The notes under the pieces: model-generated
What the model was told of the DNA's origin: nothing
What the model saw: the letters and a program-made list of their open reading frames with translations, nothing else
Database searches by the model: none
Made by a program: the position numbers and the translations under genes
Part shown: one piece after another, positions 35,201 through 44,360 of the stretch
Position numbering within the stretch: position 1 is the first letter of the stretch
Layout: each line of letters starts with the position of its first letter
DNA from: Pseudodesulfovibrio sediminis
GTDB taxonomy: Bacteria; Desulfobacterota; Desulfovibrionia; Desulfovibrionales; Desulfovibrionaceae
Assembly: GCF_020886695.1 (NCBI RefSeq)
Contig: NZ_AP024485.1
Location: forward strand, 2,427,001-2,491,000
DNA: 64,000 nucleotides
Direction of reading: 5' to 3'

Positions 35201-36211
35201 GTGATAAAGAAAGAAATTCATAAGCCTCGCATGCATGATATTGATAGTGCAAAAGGACTTGCTATTGTTTTGGTTGTTTTTGGACACCTATTTAGCAATT
35301 CACATTATACTGATAATATTCAAAATTGGTATATGCATGTGCATTCTGCGATATACCATTTTCATATGCCTTTTTTTATGTATTTAAGTGGTTTTGTGAC
35401 GTTTTTCTCCGGTCATAATACAATGGACCATCGATATGGTCGGTATATCAAAGCTCAGTCCATAAAACTGTTACTGCCATTTTTACTGATCGGAGTTTTT
35501 ATTGTCGTAGGAAAGTATGTCGTTAATTATTATTTCTATATAGATCGTGTCCCGGATACATTGGGTGAAGGATTGCTTTCGCTGGTATGGAATACTGGTG
35601 ATAGCCCTGCTCGTTTTATTTGGTATGTATTCGTTTTATTTGTTTTTCGCGCAGCCACGCCCCTCTTGGATACTTTGTTGAAGGGAAGAGTCTCTTTGAT
35701 CCTTGCCCTCTCTTTGGTGTTATTCTGGGTAACGCTCCCTCCTGTTCTCTTTCTTCCAAGAATGGGAACGCATTATTTCTTTTTCATCCTGGGCGGAGTG
35801 GCTGCAATCCATTGGGAAAGAATAGGACGCCTATTTGATCGATATTGTTTTCTTTTCATGGCTCTGTTCGCAGCCATCTGTATCTGCGAATCCCTTCCGT
35901 TCTCTTTTAAGGAGTGGGCCTTTGTCGCTGGGCTTGCTTCGGTTCCGGCGCTGCATTGTTTGATGCGTTTCCCTGTGTTTTCGCACTCACGAGTTTTGAA
36001 CGCTTTGGGCAACAGCACGTACACGATTTATCTTTTCAATACGATTTTCATCGGACTGACCAAACTGGTTTTATCGCAGTTTCTTCCCCTGGAAGGAGGG
36101 GGAGCTTTTGCGGTTTACACCATCGTTCTGTTGGCTGCCGGTGTTTGCGGGCCTCTTTTTCTACGACAATTCGTCTTTCAACGGGTTCGTATATTGAGAC
36201 TTTTTTCTTAG
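35201..36211 (+). CDS. Acyltransferase family 3 membrane protein
   Basis: 336 aa with about ten membrane segments. It starts with HDIDSAKGLAIVLVVFGHLF, containing the conserved His of the family, and YHFHMPFFMYLSGF. Such proteins acetylate or otherwise acylate sugars of surface polysaccharides. A GTG start with GAGAGG upstream was taken; the ATG ten codons later (35231) is possible. It is more AT-rich than its neighbours, which may mark separate acquisition. Confidence 0.85.
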   Translation: MIKKEIHKPRMHDIDSAKGLAIVLVVFGHLFSNSHYTDNIQNWYMHVHSAIYHFHMPFFMYLSGFVTFFSGHNTMDHRYGRYIKAQSIKLLLPFLLIGVFIVVGKYVVNYYFYIDRVPDTLGEGLLSLVWNTGDSPARFIWYVFVLFVFRAATPLLDTLLKGRVSLILALSLVLFWVTLPPVLFLPRMGTHYFFFILGGVAAIHWERIGRLFDRYCFLFMALFAAICICESLPFSFKEWAFVAGLASVPALHCLMRFPVFSHSRVLNALGNSTYTIYLFNTIFIGLTKLVLSQFLPLEGGGAFAVYTIVLLAAGVCGPLFLRQFVFQRVRILRLFS

Positions 36212-36415
36212 CGCACACGGGCGGCTCATGATTCATCGCAGTTGGCACGTCGTGTGATCAGAGCAGATGAGGGGGCCTTTTTGGGGAACAGAGGGAGAAA
36301 GTGACTCTATGCAGCACAGCGTGTGAGCGCAGATATCAACTGATGGACTCAGGTAGGAACATATTCAGGTTGTGCCCACATAGGTAAAACCACCAGGTAA
36401 AAAGGGGTGAAAGAT

Positions 36416-37141
36416 ATGTCTCTTTGCAACTCTTTGAAAGTGATTGGCAGTACTGCGGAAAAGGAGGCGTTTCTTGTTTCGCTGTGTGCTGTAGGCAAAC
36501 CAACTGTCGTTTCTTTCCTCAATGCGCATGCCCTTAATCTGGCCCAGAAAAACATACGGTTTACCGCTCACCTCCGAGAGGCGGATTACCTCTTGCGGGA
36601 TGGCATCGGCATAACGGTTCTTATGCGTGTCTTGGGGAAAGATCCCGGTCTGAACATGAACGGGACCGACTTGATTCCCGAAATAATTGAGCGATTCAAA
36701 GGCAGGAAAATTGCGTTGTGCGGAACGCTTGATCCTTGGCTGGCCAAAGCGGCCGAGCATATCAAAAACGAGATGGGCCAACGCATCATTGTCTGCCTTG
36801 ATGGATTTCAGGACCACCACGTTTATATTGAAGAACTCCAGCAGAAAAAGCCGGACCTCATCATATTGGCAATGGGTATGCCACGGCAGGAGGAGCTTGC
36901 GGACAAATTGGCGCGCACGTTGGATTTCCCCGTCGTCGTCATCAATGGTGGCGCAATTCTGGATTTCATGGCCGAACGGTTCCCCCGCGCACCCGCTTTC
37001 TGGCGTCGGATAAAACTGGAATGGGCTTTCCGTTTTTTTCAGGAGCCTTTTCGTCTATTTGGTCGCTATATTCTCGGCGGTTTTTCTTTCTCTCTGCTTA
37101 TGGTTAAATTGAAGGTCAGGGAAAGAAAGGGGGCGTCATAA
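36416..37141 (+). CDS. WecG/TagA/CpsF family (GT26) glycosyltransferase
   Basis: 241 aa, full length for the family. It has TVVSFLNAHALNLAQ, the ADYLLRDGIGI segment with the catalytic-type Asp, the LCGTLDPWL nucleotide-binding motif, PDLIILAMGMPRQEE and INGGAILDFMAERFPRAPAFWRRIKLEWAFRFFQEP near the end. It transfers an amino sugar such as N-acetylmannosaminuronate or ManNAc to lipid-linked acceptors in known members. GGGGTGA lies seven bases ahead of the ATG at 36416. Confidence 0.9.
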   Translation: MSLCNSLKVIGSTAEKEAFLVSLCAVGKPTVVSFLNAHALNLAQKNIRFTAHLREADYLLRDGIGITVLMRVLGKDPGLNMNGTDLIPEIIERFKGRKIALCGTLDPWLAKAAEHIKNEMGQRIIVCLDGFQDHHVYIEELQQKKPDLIILAMGMPRQEELADKLARTLDFPVVVINGGAILDFMAERFPRAPAFWRRIKLEWAFRFFQEPFRLFGRYILGGFSFSLLMVKLKVRERKGAS

Positions 37142-37182
37142 GGGGTATGGTTGCCCAGGCCAACGCCTGTTGGCGGCACTTC

Positions 37183-37226
37183 AGAAGGGGGTACCCGTTG
37201 TTCTCTGGGTACCCCCTTCTTTTTGA
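37183..37226 (+). terminator. Rho-independent terminator ending the first half of the locus
   Basis: AGAAGGGGGTACCC, a 10-nt loop and GGGTACCCCCTTCT form a 14-bp perfect stem followed by TTTTG. It separates the plus-strand biosynthesis operon from the converging ugd gene and may work on both strands. Confidence 0.9.
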
Positions 37227-37285
37227 AACCAGTCAGGCTGTCTCTCGCTTTGGAGAGTCCGGTGGATGTCTGACAGCCTGGAAGT

Positions 37286-38635
37286 CTACCGCACGTCTTC
37301 ATTGATCGGCCTTCTGCCGATACTGAAGTACGCGAATCCCGCTTTGCCCATCTCTACGGGGTTGTATAGATTCCGGCCGTCGAAAATGACGGGCGCTGTG
37401 AGCTTGGCTTTGATGGTGTCCAGATCCGGGTTGCGAAATTGATTCCAGTCAGTGATGACAGCCAATGCATCTGCGCCGTCCAGCACGGACTCCTGATCCT
37501 CGACAATAGTCAGCCTGTCTACCTGGGCAAGTAGATCACATGCCCGTTCGTTGGCTTCCGGGTCAAATGCGCGCACGTTCATGCCCTTCTCCGTAAGATC
37601 TTTGATGATCTCTATGGCCGGAGCCTCACGAATATCGTCAGTGTTGGCTTTGAAGGCAATCCCCCACAGTGCAAGCGTCTTGTCTTTTACGCCTCCCTGC
37701 GGTGCATAATAATCGCTGATTTTAGCGGACAGGATATGCTTTTGTGCATTGTTGACCTTGTCCACGGATTTGATGAGGGCCGCCTCATAGTCGTTCTCTG
37801 CCGCAGTGCCGATGAGCGCCTTGACGTCCTTGGGGAAGCATGAGCCACCATATCCGGCACCGGGGTAGATGAAGTGATACCCGATACGGCTGTCCGACCC
37901 TATGCCCATTCGGACATCAGACACATCTGCACCGACACGTTCGCAGATATTTGCAATCTCGTTGATGAATGAAATTTTGGTCGCGAGCATGCAGTTGGCG
38001 GCATACTTGGTCATTTCTGCGGATCGGGTATCCATGACGATGATTTTTTCACGACTGCGTGCAAAAGGTGCATACAGCGTTCGCAAAATCAAGGCCGTGT
38101 TCTCGTTTTCGGTCCCCACGATGACGCGGTCGGGCTTCATGAAGTCGTTGATCGCGTCTCCTTCCTTGAGAAACTCGGGATTGGAAACCACATCGAACGG
38201 AATGTCTTCACCGCGTTTTCTCAATGCTTCTGAAATGAGTGAACGAACGCGATCTGCCGTGCCTACGGGAACAGTGGATTTATTGACAATTATTTTGTGA
38301 GAGGTCATGTGCCGGCCAATCTGACTGGCCACGGCCTCAACATGGGAAAGATCGCAGACACCATCGGTTCCGCAGGGGGTTCCGACTGCGATGAAGACGA
38401 TTTCGGCGTGTTCCAGCCCTTCATTGAGATCCGTGGTGAAATGGAGGCGACCCTGCCTAGCGTTTCTTGTGACGATTCCTTCAAGGCCCGGCTCAAAGAT
38501 GTGGATTTTACCATTTTTCAGGGCCTCCACGACAGTCGGGTTTGCATCTACACAAAAAACAGTGTTGCCCATTTCGGAAAAACAGGCGGCGGATACAAGG
38601 CCAACGTAGCCAGTGCCGACAATGCAGATATTCAT
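37286..38635 (-). CDS. ugd: UDP-glucose 6-dehydrogenase
   Basis: 449 aa. It starts with the NAD-binding MNICIVGTGYVGLVSAACFSE and contains the KSTVPVGT motif, EFLKEGDAINDFM and the catalytic cysteine in YGGSCFPKD. It oxidises UDP-glucose twice to UDP-glucuronate, using two NAD. With the UDP-glucose pyrophosphorylase at 40968-42398 it supplies an acidic sugar for the polymer. Good GGAG site upstream of the ATG. Confidence 0.95.
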   Translation of the reverse strand: MNICIVGTGYVGLVSAACFSEMGNTVFCVDANPTVVEALKNGKIHIFEPGLEGIVTRNARQGRLHFTTDLNEGLEHAEIVFIAVGTPCGTDGVCDLSHVEAVASQIGRHMTSHKIIVNKSTVPVGTADRVRSLISEALRKRGEDIPFDVVSNPEFLKEGDAINDFMKPDRVIVGTENENTALILRTLYAPFARSREKIIVMDTRSAEMTKYAANCMLATKISFINEIANICERVGADVSDVRMGIGSDSRIGYHFIYPGAGYGGSCFPKDVKALIGTAAENDYEAALIKSVDKVNNAQKHILSAKISDYYAPQGGVKDKTLALWGIAFKANTDDIREAPAIEIIKDLTEKGMNVRAFDPEANERACDLLAQVDRLTIVEDQESVLDGADALAVITDWNQFRNPDLDTIKAKLTAPVIFDGRNLYNPVEMGKAGFAYFSIGRRPINEDVR

Positions 38636-38977
38636 TATGAACTCCGGAATATATTTGGTTTAAGTTGAAGGCAGAATGCAATTTGAAAGCCAGTGACAAC
38701 GTATTCACGGGAATACAGCAAATGGCAGGCCACGCTTCCTATACGTAACATATTCATGCGGTTAGAGGGTCGAGGCGTGTGTTCACGGTCTGTTTCATAA
38801 AGCGCTCCTGAAAAAATGGACGAGCCGGATCGGTTGCGATGCAGGCGTCAAGGCTGCAGTGGCGCAGCATGCAAAGCGCCTGATATTCTCTATGCCTGCC
38901 AGATCAAAGGAAGGCGTCGCCTGGTTTCCAGAAAAAACAGATACAAGGCCAAACAGGTTCTTTCGGCTGAAGGGTTG
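38636..38977. other. Intergenic region between ugd and uppP
   Basis: 342 bp upstream of ugd and downstream of uppP, both on the minus strand. No convincing gene; it should contain the ugd promoter. No strong hairpin was seen. Confidence 0.35.
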
Positions 38978-39769
38978 TTATAAAAAGAGCAGCACCAGGG
39001 GGGCCAGGGCCAGCCGGTAGTAAGCAAATGGCTTGAGAGTCAGTTTGCCTAAAAGCAGGATAAATCCTTTGATGGCAAGGCAGGCAGTGAGGAAAGACAC
39101 CACGAAGCCGATGGCGAGAAAGACGACATCTCCCTGGTTGAATTGCTGGTAGCTTTTGATCAGGTCATACCCGGTCGCAGCGATCATGATCGGCACCGCT
39201 GCTATGAAGGAATATTCGGCAGCGACTGTGCGCTTTGTGCCCAGGATCATGCCTCCCATGATTGTGGCGGCTGACCGGGAGAACCCTGGCCAGAGCGCGA
39301 GACATTGGAAGAGGCCAATTCCCAAGGCAAGCTGGGGTGTGAGTTCATCCAAAGAGGTGATGGCTTCTTTTTTCGGATTTCTTTCTACGAAAAGAATCAT
39401 GATAGCGCCGACAATAAGGGCGAACGCGACAGTCGATGGTGTGAAAAGGTGTTGCGTTATCAGACCATGGGTCAAGAGCCCGAGGATAGAGGCGGGCAGA
39501 GAAGTCAGGACAAGAAGCCATATTCCGTATAGGCCGGAAAACCGCTTTTGCGTATCCGGCTTCAGCAGACCGAGAAAGCGGTTCCAATAGAGCACGACCA
39601 CCGAAAGAATGGCGCCCAACTGGATCACTATTTCAAAAGTTTCAGCCTTGGGTCCCGTGTACCCCAACAGGTGTCCGGTAATGATCAAATGCCCCGTACT
39701 GGATATGGGGAGGAACTCCGTGAGGCCTTCTACTATGCCAAGAATAACGGCTATGTACCATGCTGTCAT
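38978..39769 (-). CDS. uppP: Undecaprenyl-diphosphatase
   Basis: 263 aa, about eight membrane segments. Family motifs are clear: GLTEFLPISSTGHLI with the catalytic Glu, and PGFSRSAATIMGG with the essential Ser/Arg. It converts undecaprenyl diphosphate to the monophosphate carrier. Placement in the polysaccharide locus fits a role in carrier recycling. The ATG at 39769 has AGGAG upstream; its neighbour is a VanZ-like gene 8 bp away. Confidence 0.94.
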   Translation of the reverse strand: MTAWYIAVILGIVEGLTEFLPISSTGHLIITGHLLGYTGPKAETFEIVIQLGAILSVVVLYWNRFLGLLKPDTQKRFSGLYGIWLLVLTSLPASILGLLTHGLITQHLFTPSTVAFALIVGAIMILFVERNPKKEAITSLDELTPQLALGIGLFQCLALWPGFSRSAATIMGGMILGTKRTVAAEYSFIAAVPIMIAATGYDLIKSYQQFNQGDVVFLAIGFVVSFLTACLAIKGFILLLGKLTLKPFAYYRLALAPLVLLFL

Positions 39770-39776
39770 TGGACTA

Positions 39777-40130
39777 TCACTCCTTTGAATCGCGAAAATG
39801 AAAGGCACCCCATGTGCCAATGGCCGTTCCGATGATTACGCCGGCGGTGTTTGCCGCCAAATCTCCAAGCGAGCTGTCCCTGTTCGGGACGACGGCCTGT
39901 ACCAGTTCAAGCAGCCCGCCGAGCAGCAGCAGGAAGGCCGCCAGCAAGATCTTGGATCGAGTGGTTTTGAGGCAGGACGCCTGCAGAAAGGCAAGCCAGG
40001 CGTATGCGGAAAAATGGTGCAGTTTATCGAGGTGCCCAATGTGTGGAATCGGGGATCCCGGAAGAACCGATAAAACGACAACCAGACAAAGTGAGATAAA
40101 CCATATTGGTTTGAGTAGTCGAAGCATCAT
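39777..40130 (-). CDS. VanZ-like family membrane protein
   Basis: 117 aa, four membrane segments. The HLDKLHHFSAYAWLAF segment, a Gly/Leu-rich third segment and the VPNRDSSLGDLAANTAGVIIG ending are the VanZ-like pattern. The biochemical role is unknown; members occur in exopolysaccharide/exosortase loci. It is directly upstream of uppP on the same strand, so the pair is probably co-transcribed. Confidence 0.85.
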   Translation of the reverse strand: MMLRLLKPIWFISLCLVVVLSVLPGSPIPHIGHLDKLHHFSAYAWLAFLQASCLKTTRSKILLAAFLLLLGGLLELVQAVVPNRDSSLGDLAANTAGVIIGTAIGTWGAFHFRDSKE

Positions 40131-40340
40131 TATCAGGACCGCTCACTGAGTGCGTCGTGGAGTGGTATCATCTTTTTTCGCCTTATTTTTTGAGAGAATG
40201 AAGACGACTTCATCCTCTGGGTTGGATCACAGAGAGGGGCATGCCTCCCGTACGCCTGCCGGCTTTCAAGAATCCTGCACACACGTCTTCCTGATGACGC
40301 CGAACCGTGAGCATCCGCCTGATAGGGGGGTGGAATCAAT

Positions 40341-40595
40341 ATGCAGCGCCATGCGTCAATGTTTCCCCTCGTTTTGGTTTCAAATAGCGGCGTCATGGTG
40401 TGTGTGGGTGTGGTTGTCCTACAAAAGCGGAATAACGGTGTTGGTCAGGATTCTTCGCACAATGGCGGATTGAAAAAGTCGCTTTTCCAGACGGTTATGT
40501 GTTTTGGCATATTCTTAGCAGTTTGCGTTGCAATTGCTGGTTCCCGTTGTGACAAACTCAGAATCGGGGGTAAGCAAATATTGCTCCAATCATGA
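40341..40595 (+). CDS. Possible small membrane protein
   Basis: 84 codons. It starts 8 bp after a GGGGGGTGG sequence and contains two hydrophobic stretches (about residues 8-26 and 48-67) separated by a polar Asn/Gly/Lys-rich loop. No family is recognised and codon use gives no strong support. It may be spurious. Confidence 0.3.
   Translation: MQRHASMFPLVLVSNSGVMVCVGVVVLQKRNNGVGQDSSHNGGLKKSLFQTVMCFGIFLAVCVAIAGSRCDKLRIGGKQILLQS
40503..40522 (+). promoter_or_regulatory. Candidate sigma54 promoter
   Basis: TTGGCATATTCTTAGCA keeps the GG-N10-GC spacing of -24/-12 promoters, with mismatches at the CG after TGGCA and one T of TTGC. A sigma54-type activator gene lies 2 kb away. The start site predicted would be near 40531, far upstream of the pyrophosphorylase. 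Confidence 0.3.
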
Positions 40596-40967
40596 AGCAC
40601 CTCCATCCAATGTACAATATGAAGATGGGATGAAAGAAGTGAGCGTAAAAGACAGCATTGTTGATCGGATAGAGAATATAGCGTTGCATCTTGATTGGTG
40701 CTGATTTGTTTTGAGTCTTCGATTGCTGTCTATACAATTCTCAGGAGTGAAATCAAAAATGAAAAAAAATATATTAAAGTCTCAACAACATCATAAGAAA
40801 AGTTTTGTAGAGGCAGGATAGCGTGTTCTGTCTGATGCATGCGGTGATGTTACCTGTTTGTTAAAAAGGGTGCCGCGCCGGGCTGTGTGTTTGTAAATGA
40901 TACAGGCGATAGTCGTGACGTATGTATAGGCATCATTGATACATCCTTAAATTAGGAGAGTTAAGAA

Positions 40968-42398
40968 ATGGCTTCCTTGAGCAGAGAAGAAAACGATTTG
41001 TTCCATACCTGTTTCAAGCAGTTTGAACAGAAAATGGTTGATGACAGTGCTCCAGCCATAGTCATCAACGCCTTCAAGAAGCACCTGGCGCAATTTATCG
41101 AAGGGAATCAGGCATGTCTGGCGGAAGACGATATTGCTCCGGTTTTTTCGCACGAACTTCCGTCGTTGCACACGATGGATAGATACAAGGATGACGGTAT
41201 TGCCGCTCTGCCCAACACGGCCATCATCAAGCTGAATGGCGGTTTGGGAACAAGCATGGGGCTTGATGGACCGAAATCGTTCTTGCCCATCAAAGAGGGC
41301 CGGACATTTCTGGATTTGATCTTGAGTCAGGTGGAGTTGATGCGCACCGAGTTTGGTGCGCAGCTGCCGCTGCTTTTCATGAACAGTTATTGGACGGAAG
41401 AGCAGACGAACGAAAGACTGAAAAATGTGATCAACGGCGATCCCAATATCCCGCTGTCCTTTCAACAGCATCGCTACCCTCGTATACGTGTTGATAATAT
41501 GTCGCCACTGCAAATGGAGGGAGCCCCTGAATATGACTGGAACCCTCCCGGGCATGGTGACATCTATACGTCCTTGTTGACCTCCGGCCTTATGCGCCGC
41601 CTGCTGCTGCTTGGGTATCGCTATGTGTTTGTCTCAAATTCAGACAACCTGGGCGCCATTTTTAATCCGGCCTTACTCGGGTATATGGTGCGCAAGAAGA
41701 TTCCTTTCCTTATGGAGGTGTGCGAACGCACCAGCCAGGATCGAAAGGGTGGACATCTTGTAAAACGACTTGATGGAACCCTCGGTCTGCGTGAGGTTTC
41801 CCAATGCGCACCCAAGGATATGGACGCATTTCAGGATATCAATAAATATTCCTTCTTTAACACGAATTCCATTTGGCTGGATCTGAAGGCTGTGGAAGAG
41901 GCTTTCCTGAAACACAGGGAGTTTTCGCTTCAGCTCATAGTCAACCCGAAACGGGCGATTCCAGGTGATCTGACCTCTCCGGAGATCGTTCAGTTGGAGA
42001 CGGCCATGGGGTCGGCCATTTCTCTCTTCCCCGGAGCAGGCGCTGTCGTCGTTCCAAGAAGTCGTTTTTCACCAGTAAAGACAATCAGCGACTTGATGCT
42101 GACAATGTCAGACTGCTTTCATGTCACGGATCAGGATTCCATTGTCTGCAAGGCTGATTGGCAACGGTTGCCCAATATCAGGCTGGACCCGGAGGTGTAC
42201 ACGACAATTGGTGACTTCTTTTCACGATTCCCTGATGGCGTGCCGTCGCTGGCGAATTGTCGAGAGCTGTCAATTCTGGGTGATGTGTGTCTCCACAGAG
42301 ACGTGGAGCTTTCGGGCACAGTTAAAATTGTCAACAAGTCAAAGCAACAGGTCACAATACCTCCCGGACGGGCCCTGAGCGGAGAGCTCGCCCTATAA
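40968..42398 (+). CDS. UTP-glucose-1-phosphate uridylyltransferase, eukaryotic-like (UGP2) type
   Basis: 476 aa. The nucleotide-binding signature is LNGGLGTSMGLDGPKSFLPI, followed by FMNSYWTEEQTNERL and YRYVFVSNSDNLGA. This is the UGP2/AGX-like class rather than the short bacterial GalU. The C-terminal ~100 residues form the left-handed beta-helix-type end (LHRDVELSGTVKIVNKSKQQVTI). It makes UDP-glucose from UTP and glucose-1-phosphate, feeding ugd. AGGAGAG precedes the ATG. Confidence 0.9.
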   Translation: MASLSREENDLFHTCFKQFEQKMVDDSAPAIVINAFKKHLAQFIEGNQACLAEDDIAPVFSHELPSLHTMDRYKDDGIAALPNTAIIKLNGGLGTSMGLDGPKSFLPIKEGRTFLDLILSQVELMRTEFGAQLPLLFMNSYWTEEQTNERLKNVINGDPNIPLSFQQHRYPRIRVDNMSPLQMEGAPEYDWNPPGHGDIYTSLLTSGLMRRLLLLGYRYVFVSNSDNLGAIFNPALLGYMVRKKIPFLMEVCERTSQDRKGGHLVKRLDGTLGLREVSQCAPKDMDAFQDINKYSFFNTNSIWLDLKAVEEAFLKHREFSLQLIVNPKRAIPGDLTSPEIVQLETAMGSAISLFPGAGAVVVPRSRFSPVKTISDLMLTMSDCFHVTDQDSIVCKADWQRLPNIRLDPEVYTTIGDFFSRFPDGVPSLANCRELSILGDVCLHRDVELSGTVKIVNKSKQQVTIPPGRALSGELAL

Positions 42399-42410
42399 TG
42401 CGGAAGTAAA

Positions 42411-42440
42411 ATGGGGAGGGGATTAATCCTCCCCTCCCCT
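42411..42440. terminator. GC-rich hairpin between converging genes, probable terminator
   Basis: GGGGAGGGGAT and ATCCTCCCCTCCCC pair with one bulge. It lies 13 bp after the pyrophosphorylase stop and about 90 bp from the end of the converging regulator gene. The minus-strand side is followed by ATTTTACTT, the plus-strand side only by TTGG. Confidence 0.5.
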
Positions 42441-42532
42441 TGGTAAGCGGTGTCGTTATGCGTTGTTTGTTTCTTCAAATTAGCCGGGAAAAGACAACGG
42501 GCTGGTGGCTGAAAAGTGTAGTCGATGGAATA

Positions 42533-43984
42533 CTATTTCAGCGTGGTTTTCTCGACTGTGATATGCCGGTAGTCAATATCATGTTTTTGTAGCAACTCGT
42601 AGAGTCGTGCCCGAGAAAGCCCTGCGGCTTTACACGCTTTTTTGATATCGCCGTCCGTCTTTCGCATCAGATTCAACAGGTACTCGGCCTCCATCTGCGA
42701 TACCACTACATTGCGCACCTCTTTGAGTGTCGGGGGGCTTTCTGCCTTTGTCTCCATTTCGGGCAGAACAGTAACTTTTTTTGGAGCAGGAGACGAATCA
42801 CTGTTTTCAACAGTGGTTTTGACAATGCACATGCGCAGTTCGCGGGGGAGTGAATATGGATTAAGTATTTTACCTTCATACGAGTTGGTAACCGAATACG
42901 TTATCGTATTGATGAGTTCACGAACATTACCAGGCCAGTCGTATTTTTTGAGGTTCTCTATGTAATCTTCGGACAGTCGTTTGACTGGGACCCCTTGTTC
43001 TTTGCAAATTTGTTTGGTGCAGTGAGACGCTATGGGCTCCAAATCTTCAAGCCTTTCCCTGAGTGGTGGAAGGGTGATGAGGCAGGACTTCAGCCTGAAA
43101 TACAAATCCGACCTGAATGTTCCTTCCTCTACCATTGCATGCAGATCTTTGTTGGTGGCGGCGACAAGGCGGAAGTCGCTTTTGACTTCCTTCTTTGAAC
43201 TGAGCGGTCTGAATGAGCGCTCCTGTAAAACCCTGAGTATGGATTTTTGTGTGGTCGGATCGAGATCCGCGATTTCGTCAAGGAAGATCGTGCCGCCATC
43301 AGCCTGTTTAAACAGCCCTTCCTGATTTTCTTTGGCATCGGTAAAGGTTCCCTTTTTATGACCAAACAAAATGCTTTGAGCGAGCGTGTGCGGGAGGTTT
43401 GTGCAATCGACGACAGTAAAGCTTTCATTTTTGCGGTCGCTATTGTCGTGAATGGCGCGGGCAAAGAGCTCTTTGCCTGTCCCGGTTTCTCCAAGGATCA
43501 GGGCATTGCATTTCGTGCGGGCCACGATTCCAACCCATCGAAGGGCCTTGAGCAGCAGCGGACTATCTCCAATGATTGATCCCCTGTTGAATGGCGTTTC
43601 AGCAGAAAACTTCTCTCGGGCGTCTCTCTGCTGAAGGCAGCGGGTCAGGCATTGTTCGAAATCCACCTGGCTGAAGGGTTTGACAAGGTAATCCCATGCC
43701 CCCAGACGGATGGCCTGTTCAGCGGCATCGCCATCCCTGTTTTCCGAAATGACGATGACGTCAGGGGTGTTGGGCGAAGAGAGGAGCTTGGGAATATGCG
43801 ACAGGTCGTCATTGTGCTCCATGTGTACATCCAACAGTACGACATCATATGAATCGCTCTGTAGTTCTGTAAAACCTTCTTCAAGAGTTTCCACATAAAT
43901 GCATTGCATTTCAAGACGCTGCATAATCTCCTTGAAAAGGAGACAAAAGTCTTCCGAGTGGTCTATAAGTAGAATTTTTATCAT
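42533..43984 (-). CDS. Sigma54-dependent response regulator, NtrC type
   Basis: 483 aa. Receiver domain 1-115 with phospho-acceptor Asp52 (VVLLDVHM) and Lys102 (YLVKPF). AAA+ domain 135-370 with Walker A GETGTGKE, the sigma54-contact loop KGTFTDA (211-217), Walker B GGTIFLDEIADL and arginine finger FRSDLYFRL. A Fis-type helix-turn-helix closes the protein (KKACKAAGLSRARLYELLQKH). The contact loop deviates from the usual GAFTGA at two places, so its activity needs proof. It probably controls the surrounding locus; no histidine kinase gene is adjacent. Confidence 0.92.
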   Translation of the reverse strand: MIKILLIDHSEDFCLLFKEIMQRLEMQCIYVETLEEGFTELQSDSYDVVLLDVHMEHNDDLSHIPKLLSSPNTPDVIVISENRDGDAAEQAIRLGAWDYLVKPFSQVDFEQCLTRCLQQRDAREKFSAETPFNRGSIIGDSPLLLKALRWVGIVARTKCNALILGETGTGKELFARAIHDNSDRKNESFTVVDCTNLPHTLAQSILFGHKKGTFTDAKENQEGLFKQADGGTIFLDEIADLDPTTQKSILRVLQERSFRPLSSKKEVKSDFRLVAATNKDLHAMVEEGTFRSDLYFRLKSCLITLPPLRERLEDLEPIASHCTKQICKEQGVPVKRLSEDYIENLKKYDWPGNVRELINTITYSVTNSYEGKILNPYSLPRELRMCIVKTTVENSDSSPAPKKVTVLPEMETKAESPPTLKEVRNVVVSQMEAEYLLNLMRKTDGDIKKACKAAGLSRARLYELLQKHDIDYRHITVEKTTLK

Positions 43985-44360
43985 TTTCTTTCTTATTTTG
44001 CGGTCAAGTATAGAACTGTTAACCGGCTATCTCGTTGATACCAATTGGTTTAGTGCCTTTTACATCTGGTTTTACGACACGCATTCCATGTATCATACCA
44101 GAGCAGTAGGCAAAATGCATTTTCCGTAATTACGCGGTGTATGCATGAAGAGAAATAAAAAGGAAATCATGTGCAAAAAAAGTGATCTTTACACATTGCC
44201 TGCATTTCCATCCTGCACTTTGTGAAGACTGTGGCGTCTGGTTTTTTCGGACAGCTCTCGTAGAATAACCTGCCTCTCCCCATTTTAATCCGAAATGGTT
44301 GAACTATTGAACATTGGCATGATTATTCCATGTAATCGTTGAACAAATTGTGAGTGAATT
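43985..44360. other. Divergent regulatory region between response regulator and PilZ genes
   Basis: 376 bp, AT-rich. It holds the palindrome ACCAATTGGT (44040-44049) and, at 44314-44331, TTGGCATGATTATTCCAT. That sequence has GG-N10-CC and resembles a sigma54 promoter except for the second element. It would start transcription about 20 bp before the PilZ gene. No gene is supported. Confidence 0.4.

Larger units (their letters stand above)
40131..40967. other. 837-bp region between the VanZ-like gene and the pyrophosphorylase
   Basis: Mostly AT-rich non-coding sequence with one doubtful small frame (40341-40595). A GG-N10-GC match to a sigma54 site (TTTTGGCATATTCTTAGCAG, 40503-40522) lies inside it, about 440 bp upstream of the pyrophosphorylase start. 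No clear terminator. Confidence 0.4.
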
